A stretch of DNA of 39,081 nucleotides, taken from assembly GCA_016209525.1 (NCBI GenBank), contig JACQWK010000196.1, positions 1-39,081 of the forward strand, read 5' to 3'. Positions 32,711-39,081 of the stretch are shown here, piece after piece. The first letter of the stretch is position 1; the number at the start of each line of letters is the position of its first letter. This stretch comes from Verrucomicrobiota bacterium. GTDB lineage: Bacteria > Verrucomicrobiota > Verrucomicrobiia > Limisphaerales > SIBE01. The position numbers and the translations under genes were made by a program. Under the pieces are notes generated by a model that did not search any database, had not been told where the DNA came from, and saw only the letters and a program-made list of their open reading frames with translations.

Positions 32711-35593
32711 ATGAAGCTGACTCAGCAACAGAAAGCCATCGCCGCGTCCGGTTGCGAGACCGCGTTCGACAATCTCACCCGGCAGCTCTACGCCACGGAT
32801 GCCTCGATCTATCAAATCGAGCCGATGGGCGTGGCTTTTCCAAAAAACGCCCAACAAGCCAGCGCTGTCATCCGCGCGGCATCCGATGCGAGTGTGTCGA
32901 TCATCCCGCGTGGCGCGGGCACGGGCTTGGTGGGAGGCGCGATTGGCGACGGCTTGATTGTGGATTTTGCGCGGCACAACCGGCAGATCACCGAGTTGAA
33001 TATCGAAAAATGCTCGGTGCGCATCGGCGCAGGGGTCGTGCTCGACCAGCTCAATGCTTTCCTCCAACCGCACGGATTTCGCTTCGGACCGGATGTCGCC
33101 ACAAGCTCCCGCGCCACGCTGGGCGGCATGATTGCGAACAATTCGTCCGGCTCCCACACCGGCGTTTACGGAACGACGGCGGATCATGTCCTTTCGCTGG
33201 AAATCGTTTTGGCCGATGGGCAAATCGTGACGGCAGGGGCCGGGCACGAAACGCTCCGCCCGCAGCGCAACTTGATCAACCGCCTCGTGAAAACGCGTGC
33301 GGCTGAAATCGCCGCTCGCATGCCGCCGGGTTTGTTGAAGCGCTGGCCGGGATACGGCTTGGATCGCTGGCTTCGGCGGCCGGGTGACTTGAACGACATC
33401 CTTTCGGGCAGCGAGGGAACCCTCGCCGGCATCCTGTCGGCCGAATTGAAGATCGTTCCGTCGCCGAGAGAGAAAGGACTGGGATTGATTTTTTTCGCTT
33501 CGGTGGCCGAAGCCATGCAAGCCACCGTTGAGTTGCTCGAGCTAAAACCTGCGGCCATTGAGCACATCGACCGGGTTCTTTTCGATCAAACGAAGGGCCA
33601 GCTCTCTTTCCAAGCCGCGCGCAATCTGCTCGAACTCGACACGCGACCGTGCGAGTCCATTTTGCTGGTCGAGTTTTTCGACGATGTGGAAGACCGGTTG
33701 GCCGCACTGGAAAGACGGCGGCTCGGCCAGCGGAAAACGATTCTCAAGTCCGTCCGAGATATGGGTCTGGTCTGGTCGCTGCGAAAAGCGGGCCTCTCGC
33801 TTCTCACCGGCTGCCAAGGGGCCGCCAAGCCTGTCACGGGCATCGAAGACACGGCCGTCCGGCCCCATCAACTGCCGGAGTACGTCGCGGGATTGGAATC
33901 GCTGATGAAACGGCTCGGCCTGCACGCCTGCTATTACGGACACGCGGCCTCGGGCCTGCTTCACGTGCGGCCTGTGCTCGACCTTCACGACGCAGGCGAC
34001 CTAAAGAAATTCCGCCAAATCACCGACGAGGTGTCCGCCTTGGTGCGCCATTTCAAAGGTTCCCTGGCGGCGGAGCATGGCGTTGGAATCGCGCGGACGG
34101 AGTTCATGCCGGAACAGCTCGGCAGGGAGTTGCTCGAGGCCATGCGCCAGATCAAGTTCGCCTTCGATCCGTCCAACCGGTTCAATCCGGGAAAAATCCT
34201 TCCTGACGGGCGGTTCAAGATCGACGACGATCTCCGTATGGGCGCCGGATACCGGTTGAAGCTGCCCTTCGAACCGGTGCTCGGATTCTCGGCCAAGGAC
34301 GGATCGTTCGTGCGCAATTTGGAGCAATGCAATGGCTGCGGAGGCTGCCGCAAAGACACGCCGACCATGTGTCCGACGTTTGTGGCGACGGGCGAGGAAG
34401 TCATGTCCACACGCGGCCGAGCCAACGCCATCCGCGCCGCGCTGGAATTCCGGGGAATTGAAGGAAACGATCCGCTGCGCTGTGCCGAGCTGGAGGCGGC
34501 GCTGAGCAATTGTCTCTCGTGCAAAGCCTGCACCACCGAGTGCCCTTCCAATGTCAATATGGCGTTGCTCAAAGCCGAATTGCTTCACGCCCGCCATGTC
34601 CGCGACGGGTTGCCGCTGCGCGAGCGGTTACTCGGCTCCGTAGATTTTCTTGGGCGAATGGGTTGCTTGATGCCGGCTTTGGCCAACGCCGCTTTGGAGT
34701 GGCCATGGTTGCGGGGCTGGCTCTCCAAGGGGCTGGGGCTTTCAGCGAAACGACCGTTCCCGCGCTATGCGGAAGAGCGATTTGATCGCTGGTTCGCCCG
34801 GCACACCGCGATCAGGCCGGCCCGCGGCGCAACTCCTCCGTTGCGTCGCGGACCGGTGATTCTTTGGGACGACACTTTCACGCGCTACCACGAGCCGCAG
34901 ATTGGCATCGCTGCGGTGGCGGTTTTGGAGGCGGCCGGCTACGAAGTGAACTTGGCGCGCGGTCGGCTCTGTTGCGGCCGACCGGCCTTTAGCCAAGGCA
35001 ATCTCGCGGAAGCCGCGCGGTCTGGCCGGCACAATTTGGCTTTGTTGCGGAGCGACACGGGAGCCGCCCGTCAGAATGCGGCGGCAGGCCAGGCTCCCAT
35101 TCTCTTTCTCGAGCCTTCGTGCTATTCCATGTTTGTCGAAGACTATCGCGAGCTGAGCTTGGCAGGCGCGGAACCGATCGCCAGCCGTTGTTTCCTTTTC
35201 GAACAGTTCATCGACGCCTTGCTCAGCCGGGAACCAGCCGCCATCGGCTTTCACGAACGGAATGGTCACCTCGCCATTCATGCGCATTGCCACGCCAAGT
35301 CGTTGACGAATCCCGTTTACATGACACGCCTCGCGCAAGCTTTGCCGGGAAGAAAAGTCATGCTGTTGGACACTGGGTGCTGCGGAATGGCGGGAGCCTT
35401 CGGAGCCCTCACGGCAAAATATGAGCTTTCGTTGAAGTTGGCCGAACCCTTGATCGACAAACTCCGGCAACAGCCTCCTGGCACAACGGTCGTCGCCTCC
35501 GGCACCAGTTGCCGCCATCAAATCGAGCACTTGACCTCGTTCCGTCCCCGTCACATGGCGGAGGTGCTGGCGGAAGCGCTGAGATCCGATTGA
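32711..35593 (+). CDS. Fused FAD-binding and Fe-S oxidoreductase (GlcD/GlcF-like, D-lactate dehydrogenase/YdiJ type)
   Basis: A 960-residue fusion. The N-terminal half is a GlcD-like FAD protein: PCMH-type motifs PRGAGTGLVGGAIGDG (about 66-81) and GPDVATSSRATLGGMIANNS (about 124-143), then a FAD-oxidase C-terminal domain with EHGVGIARTEFMP. Two 4Fe-4S motifs follow (QCNGCGGCRKDTPTMCP near 538-554; NCLSCKACTTECP near 599-611). GlcF-like CCG motifs end the protein (RLCCGRPAF near 753; DTGCCGMAGAFG near 887). Such enzymes oxidise D-lactate, glycolate or D-2-hydroxyglutarate and pass electrons to quinone. The convergent lactate racemase supports D-lactate here. Confidence 0.9.
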   Translation: MKLTQQQKAIAASGCETAFDNLTRQLYATDASIYQIEPMGVAFPKNAQQASAVIRAASDASVSIIPRGAGTGLVGGAIGDGLIVDFARHNRQITELNIEKCSVRIGAGVVLDQLNAFLQPHGFRFGPDVATSSRATLGGMIANNSSGSHTGVYGTTADHVLSLEIVLADGQIVTAGAGHETLRPQRNLINRLVKTRAAEIAARMPPGLLKRWPGYGLDRWLRRPGDLNDILSGSEGTLAGILSAELKIVPSPREKGLGLIFFASVAEAMQATVELLELKPAAIEHIDRVLFDQTKGQLSFQAARNLLELDTRPCESILLVEFFDDVEDRLAALERRRLGQRKTILKSVRDMGLVWSLRKAGLSLLTGCQGAAKPVTGIEDTAVRPHQLPEYVAGLESLMKRLGLHACYYGHAASGLLHVRPVLDLHDAGDLKKFRQITDEVSALVRHFKGSLAAEHGVGIARTEFMPEQLGRELLEAMRQIKFAFDPSNRFNPGKILPDGRFKIDDDLRMGAGYRLKLPFEPVLGFSAKDGSFVRNLEQCNGCGGCRKDTPTMCPTFVATGEEVMSTRGRANAIRAALEFRGIEGNDPLRCAELEAALSNCLSCKACTTECPSNVNMALLKAELLHARHVRDGLPLRERLLGSVDFLGRMGCLMPALANAALEWPWLRGWLSKGLGLSAKRPFPRYAEERFDRWFARHTAIRPARGATPPLRRGPVILWDDTFTRYHEPQIGIAAVAVLEAAGYEVNLARGRLCCGRPAFSQGNLAEAARSGRHNLALLRSDTGAARQNAAAGQAPILFLEPSCYSMFVEDYRELSLAGAEPIASRCFLFEQFIDALLSREPAAIGFHERNGHLAIHAHCHAKSLTNPVYMTRLAQALPGRKVMLLDTGCCGMAGAFGALTAKYELSLKLAEPLIDKLRQQPPGTTVVASGTSCRHQIEHLTSFRPRHMAEVLAEALRSD

Positions 35594-35648
35594 ACCGGAG
35601 GCAACGCAGGGCGGCGAAGCCGCAGCCAAACACGGTGGGGTGAGACTC

Positions 35649-36911
35649 TCAAGCCAGATACGGAATCGTGAGCGGCCCTTGCGGCAGGACCGCGACGCGC
35701 GCCTCAGGGCCGAGGAGTTCGAGACATTCGCGCACCGCGGCGCCGATGTCCCGGCAAGGTGTCAGATGGGCGGCGCGGATGATTTCGTCGGGCAGCGAAC
35801 TGTGCACCAGCACTTTGGCCTTTCGCTGGATGAGTGCCTGAATTTGGGCTTGCCATTGTTCCGGTCGAACGAAACGCGGCGTCGCGAGCATGGCCAAGAT
35901 TTCCTCTGGACTCGACGCGCTCCGAAGTAGCTTGTCGAGCGGGCTGCCCGGCGGCACTCCTTCCCGGCATTCGCAGGCCAGAATAATCGTGCCGCTTTCT
36001 TGCGCGATGCGCGCGGCGGCGCTCATGCCTTTGACTCCCTGATACAGATTCAAATCCAGGGGATAGCCGCTGTTGGTCGTGACCACCACTTCGAAGGGCG
36101 ACTTCACTTTCTGCATGGCCGACCGGCGCACGAACTCGATGCCGACGGAGTGAGCCTCCAACAGGCCTCCGGCAAACACGCCGGTGATCCCGCGTTGCTC
36201 GTTGAGCGACACGTTCAAGAGAAACGCGGGCCCCACGCGCAGCGCGATATCACGCATTTCTTCCCAGATCGGATTGCCCACCGTGATGCCGAATGCCGAT
36301 TTGGGGTCGCCAATATTTCTCGCGCCATGATTGCTCATCACGGTCTCAAGCCCGGCGACCCCCGGCATGATGCCTTTCGGGCCGCCGCTGAAGCCGGCAA
36401 AGAAATGCGGTTCGATGAAGCCGGTCACGACGCGCACGTCGGCCTCCACAAAGTGGCGGTTGATCAAGGCTGGAGTGCCATCGCGTGTGGCGCCCAACGT
36501 GACGAGCGCCGCCGGATTCTCAGGCTCATGATTGAGGACTCTGTAATTGCGCACCACTTGCGGCGTCAGCAGTTTCTCAAGTTCAGCTTGGGTATTGGGA
36601 CGATGCGTTCCGAGCGAATTGAGCAGTGTAATTTGCTCGCGCGGCACGTGGGAAAGATGATCGAGCAGCCAAGGGATAATTCGGTCGTTCGGAGTGGCGC
36701 GCGTGATGTCCGTGAACGCGATGCAAACCCGGTCGCCGGGTTTGATCCATTGGCGCAGCGGACGAGCGCCAATGGGGTGCTCCAAGGATTGAAGAACGGC
36801 GGCGCGTTCGTCCGGCAAACCCGGTGTGTGCGAGGGTTCGATGACGGTCGTCCGACCGTCCGGCAATTCGACGGTCAAGGATCCCTGACCGTAGGCAAGC
36901 TTCACCTTCAT
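35649..36911 (-). CDS. larA: Nickel-dependent lactate racemase (LarA family)
   Basis: A 420-residue cytoplasmic enzyme of the DUF2088/LarA family, which uses a nickel-pincer nucleotide cofactor to interconvert L- and D-2-hydroxyacids. Residues corresponding to the known active site are present: His103 in SLGTHRPN, His169 and Lys179 in EPHFFAGFSGGPKG, and His195 in MSNHGARN, plus Asp68 and Arg71 in FTDITRATP. Their spacing matches LarA of lactobacilli. The cofactor-synthesis genes larB, larC and larE are not in the window, so they must be elsewhere if it is active. LarA homologues also racemise other 2-hydroxyacids. It converges on the D-lactate-type oxidoreductase, 55 bp apart. Confidence 0.88.
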   Translation of the reverse strand: MKVKLAYGQGSLTVELPDGRTTVIEPSHTPGLPDERAAVLQSLEHPIGARPLRQWIKPGDRVCIAFTDITRATPNDRIIPWLLDHLSHVPREQITLLNSLGTHRPNTQAELEKLLTPQVVRNYRVLNHEPENPAALVTLGATRDGTPALINRHFVEADVRVVTGFIEPHFFAGFSGGPKGIMPGVAGLETVMSNHGARNIGDPKSAFGITVGNPIWEEMRDIALRVGPAFLLNVSLNEQRGITGVFAGGLLEAHSVGIEFVRRSAMQKVKSPFEVVVTTNSGYPLDLNLYQGVKGMSAAARIAQESGTIILACECREGVPPGSPLDKLLRSASSPEEILAMLATPRFVRPEQWQAQIQALIQRKAKVLVHSSLPDEIIRAAHLTPCRDIGAAVRECLELLGPEARVAVLPQGPLTIPYLA

Positions 36912-37019
36912 AGTGCGCCTCGAATATGCCGCGCCAGGTTCATAAGGTCAAAGCGTAGAATCAAGATCAATGTGGTTGTTGACTGCAATCACGAGTGAAC
37001 TCCCTTGTGCGACCCGTGC

Positions 37020-37104
37020 AACCGCGAATGAACGCGAATGAACGCGAACGAGAGCGGATCGAGAATCTGAATCCTTCGCGAGTGAATTCGCGTCCATTCG
37101 CGGT
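37020..37104. repeat. CGCGAATGAA-type inverted repeat
   Basis: AACCGCGAATGAACGCGAAT and a further direct unit at the left are mirrored by AATTCGCGTCCATTCGCGGT at the right. It lies between the divergent larA and M48 genes and may separate or contain their promoters. Confidence 0.75.
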
Positions 37105-37168
37105 TCCTCCATCCTAAAGGCTGATCAACGGATTGTCGGCAGAAGCCATTTATGTCTTACTCGGCGGC

Positions 37169-37972
37169 ATGACGAAATCCTTGATTCCCTGGGTTGCGCT
37201 TTTCGCGGTTTGCAGCGCGGGCTTGTTCGCCTTCAACGGTTGCTCCACCGTTCCCATCACTGGCCGCCAGCAGTTGAACCTGATCTCGCCGGGCCAGGAA
37301 ATGCAACTGGGCCTGTCCAGCTTCGAACAAATGAAAAAAGAGGTTCCGGTCAGCAGGGATGCGGCGGCCAACGCCCTGGTGCAGAGAGTGGGGCAGCGAA
37401 TCGCTGCGGCCGCGGCGAACCACCTGCCGAACGCCCAGTGGGAATTCGTGGTTTTTCAGAGCAAGGAGGCCAATGCTTTTTGTCTGCCCGGCGGAAAGAT
37501 CGGAGTTTACACGGGCATTTTGCCCATCACGAAAGACGAAGCCGGGCTGGCAACGGTGCTTGGGCACGAGGTAGCTCATGCTTCAGCGCACCACGGAGCC
37601 GAGCGCATGAGCGAAGCCCTCCTGGCGAACCTAGGCGGCCAATTGCTCGGCATTGGGCTTTCCAAGTCCGACCCCAAAACACAGGCGGCCATGGCGACGG
37701 TCTATGGGCTCGGTTCGCAGTTGGGAGTCGCATTGCCGCACAGCCGCAACAATGAGTCGGAGGCGGACGCGATGGGACTGATTTACATGGCCCGCGCCGG
37801 GTACAACCCGGAAGCAGCCGTCGCTTTCTGGGAGCGATTCGCCGAGGCCACGCGCGCCGGCGACACGGGCCTTTGGTTTTTGCGGACACACCCCGTGACC
37901 ACGGATCGAATTCAACACATCAAGGAGCTGCTTCCCAGAGCGAAAGCCGAGTTCAAGAGTGCGCCTCGTTGA
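37169..37972 (+). CDS. M48 family metalloprotease, lipoprotein
   Basis: A 267-residue envelope protease. A lipoprotein-type signal ends FAFNGC, with lipidation expected at Cys25, although the lipobox (FNGC) is imperfect. The zinc site is GHEVAHASAH (HExxH at 133-137) and the third ligand is the Glu in NNESEADAMG. The C-terminal RTHPVTTDRIQHI is typical of the LoiP/YcaL/BepA-like branch, which degrades misassembled outer-membrane proteins. The ATG at 37169 is chosen because it gives a good signal peptide; the upstream in-frame TTG at 37133 is less likely. Single gene. Confidence 0.9.
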   Translation: MTKSLIPWVALFAVCSAGLFAFNGCSTVPITGRQQLNLISPGQEMQLGLSSFEQMKKEVPVSRDAAANALVQRVGQRIAAAAANHLPNAQWEFVVFQSKEANAFCLPGGKIGVYTGILPITKDEAGLATVLGHEVAHASAHHGAERMSEALLANLGGQLLGIGLSKSDPKTQAAMATVYGLGSQLGVALPHSRNNESEADAMGLIYMARAGYNPEAAVAFWERFAEATRAGDTGLWFLRTHPVTTDRIQHIKELLPRAKAEFKSAPR

Positions 37973-38065
37973 AGCGCGTTCGAGTCTCAAAACCGCGGTT
38001 GGTTTGAACAGGAGATAACAGAGGGACCAGAGAGATCAGACAGATCATCTGCGGTTTTTCAGCTA

Positions 38066-38090
38066 TGCCGGACCGGAGGCCGGCGCTCCT
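38066..38090. repeat. Short G/C-rich hairpin
   Basis: TGCCGGACCGGAGGCCGGCG contains a GCCGG/CCGGC pairing. It lies in the gap between the convergent M48 and coiled-coil genes and probably represents another repeat remnant. The adjacent stretch 37990-38050 resembles 4115-4145 (a GAACAGGAG...ACAGAG phrase). Confidence 0.4.
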
Positions 38091-38111
38091 CGTTCGTGCG
38101 GACCCGGAGAG

Positions 38112-38891
38112 CTATTTCCCTTTCTGTTCGGGGGCCCTGAATTTGGCCGAGTAGGCAAGAATGGTTCCGTCGTCTCGCACCATGATCTGCATGCCCATAT
38201 TCGGGCCTTTCGCTGCGAGTTCATAGGAAACCAGGCCCCCGTCAATGATCTGCCTGGCGCCGCTGATGTTCAGGTCACCGAAATTCTGCACGATGGGATT
38301 TTGAACTTGGGTGGGCAAGCTCTCCGTCGGAATCTCGGTCGATTTCTCGAGCACGGTGCCGTCCTCCGCCAAGCGCATGCCTATGGCTCTGCCGTCAGCC
38401 AGTTGCCCTTTGACGCCAAAAACAGTTTTTCCGTCTTCGACTGCGGCGTGGAGGATTCGCATTTGACCGCCTCCCATTTCCCGCGTGATGGCCGCGCCCA
38501 CTGAGGGTGGAGCGCTTTCCAGAGGGATCATCCCCTCGCCTTTGCCAGTTTGCTTGGTGGCTTTCTCGACGGTCTGGGCTTTTTGCAGGGAAGCTTTGGT
38601 CTGTTGCTGCAAAGCCTGGGCCTCGGCCAACTCGCGTCGCAAGCCTGAAACTTGGGCGCGCAACTGGTGCACTTCCTCTCCCCATCCGCGCAATCGTTGC
38701 GCCTCGGCTTTCCATTGGTCGCGCTCAGCGATGGACCCGGTCTCTAACTGGGCAAGCTGCGTCGTGCGCGCGCGAAGCGACTCGGTTTCCTTTCGCAAGG
38801 CCGCGTTCGCTTGCGAATCACGCGTCAATGCGATGCCAAATCCGAGCAGAACGCCGGCGCCGACCAGCGCCACCGATTGAAATATTCTCAT
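38112..38891 (-). CDS. Membrane-anchored coiled-coil protein of unknown function
   Basis: A 259-residue protein I cannot assign to a named family. Residues 5-23 form a single N-terminal membrane segment (SVALVGAGVLLGFGIAL). Residues about 30-110 form a coiled coil rich in Leu, Glu, Gln and Arg. The C-terminal part (about 130-255) has two similar units: REMGGGQMRILHAAVEDGKTVFGVKG and ARQIIDGGLVSYELAAKGPN, each followed by a D-G-T segment, resembling PepSY-like or propeptide-like folds. It is probably extracytoplasmic. It is convergent with the M48 protease gene; a functional link is possible but not shown. Confidence 0.75.
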   Translation of the reverse strand: MRIFQSVALVGAGVLLGFGIALTRDSQANAALRKETESLRARTTQLAQLETGSIAERDQWKAEAQRLRGWGEEVHQLRAQVSGLRRELAEAQALQQQTKASLQKAQTVEKATKQTGKGEGMIPLESAPPSVGAAITREMGGGQMRILHAAVEDGKTVFGVKGQLADGRAIGMRLAEDGTVLEKSTEIPTESLPTQVQNPIVQNFGDLNISGARQIIDGGLVSYELAAKGPNMGMQIMVRDDGTILAYSAKFRAPEQKGK

Positions 38892-38955
38892 AAGTCAAGA
38901 TTGACATAGGCCAATTCCGGCAGGCGATCAAGGTTAGACTCGGATTGACGTAACT

Positions 38956-39034
38956 ATTCTCATTCTTGACCCGCATGTAGTCCCAGCTTTAGCCGGACGG
39001 TGCATGCCCCCCAAGCCGGGACTACGAGCGGGTC
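38956..39034. mobile_element. Degenerate MITE-like element, type A core
   Basis: ATTCTCATTCTTGACCCGCA and TGTAGTCCCAGCTTTAGCCG match the left side of the element at 15436-15558. The right arm is AAGCCGGGACTACGAGCGGG. The loop differs, the right terminal repeat is absent and no target duplication is visible. Confidence 0.7.
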
Positions 39035-39081
39035 CTAGTGTGGTGGGGGGGCGTTTTGTCTATAATACATTGGGGAACATA

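Noticed and set aside
39055-39081. A TATAAT at 39061-39066 near the window end
   Set aside because: It matches a -10 box, but no -35 box lies at the right distance and the downstream gene is outside the window.
1-39081. CRISPR array, prophage, toxin-antitoxin or other defence system
   Set aside because: No regularly spaced direct repeats with spacers, no phage structural genes and no recognisable defence domains were seen.

Overview
The window is a GC-rich chromosomal segment, most likely from an uncultivated Verrucomicrobiota bacterium (Limisphaerales/Pedosphaera-like). This assignment is an inference from gene content. The indicators are an H-X9-DG pseudopilin, a Tat-exported DUF1501 protein, a Gfo/Idh/MocA oxidoreductase, a formylglycine sulfatase, a LamG/Ig/discoidin-type surface protein, a DUF2961 (GH172-like) protein, system II cytochrome c maturation, and many short palindromic intergenic repeats. 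A planctomycete is the main alternative. About 24 protein genes are supported, nearly all single genes or pairs, and few have a clear Shine-Dalgarno sequence. I found no tRNA, rRNA, CRISPR array, complete insertion sequence or prophage.

Layout. 1-4063: a repeat element, then a secreted surface protein with three 157-residue tandem repeats and a terminator. 4207-6748 (minus): an SGNH-like protein and an MBOAT acyltransferase, a surface O-acylation pair. 6946-9095: a pseudopilin and a DUF3179 membrane protein whose stop codons share one CTAG. 9148-9285: a miniature transposable element with a target duplication. 9296-12500: a NagB-family sugar-phosphate deaminase (minus) and a GH172-like secreted protein. 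12508-13553 (minus): rpsR, rpmG and a DksA-like gene, all in cysteine-poor forms. 13779-16901: an orphan DUF1501 protein, two repeat elements, and a Gfo/Idh/MocA oxidoreductase whose stop codon lies in a transposon target duplication. 17024-23429: a CocE/NonD hydrolase, a retropepsin-like protease, a proline racemase-family (hydroxyproline epimerase-like) enzyme, a sulfatase and a DadA-like FAD oxidoreductase. 23703-32339: a nine-heme cytochrome c, a 1.6 kb gene-poor stretch full of repeats, then resB, ccsA and hemA. 32711-36911: a fused GlcD/GlcF-type oxidoreductase converging on a LarA lactate racemase. 37169-38891: an M48 lipoprotein protease and a coiled-coil membrane protein. 38956-39034: another repeat copy.

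Functional links. The epimerase and the DadA-like oxidase fit the first two steps of hydroxyproline breakdown. LarA and the FAD/Fe-S oxidoreductase fit interconversion of lactate enantiomers followed by D-lactate oxidation. ResB, CcsA and HemA supply heme and attach it to cytochromes such as the nine-heme protein.

The most unusual feature is a dense network of short palindromic repeats. At least two hairpin cores share one set of terminal inverted repeats and the same 19-nt asymmetry. Two copies keep 8-9 bp target duplications, and one sits exactly on a stop codon. Separate G/C-rich inverted repeats lie in frame inside the genes for two multi-pass membrane proteins.
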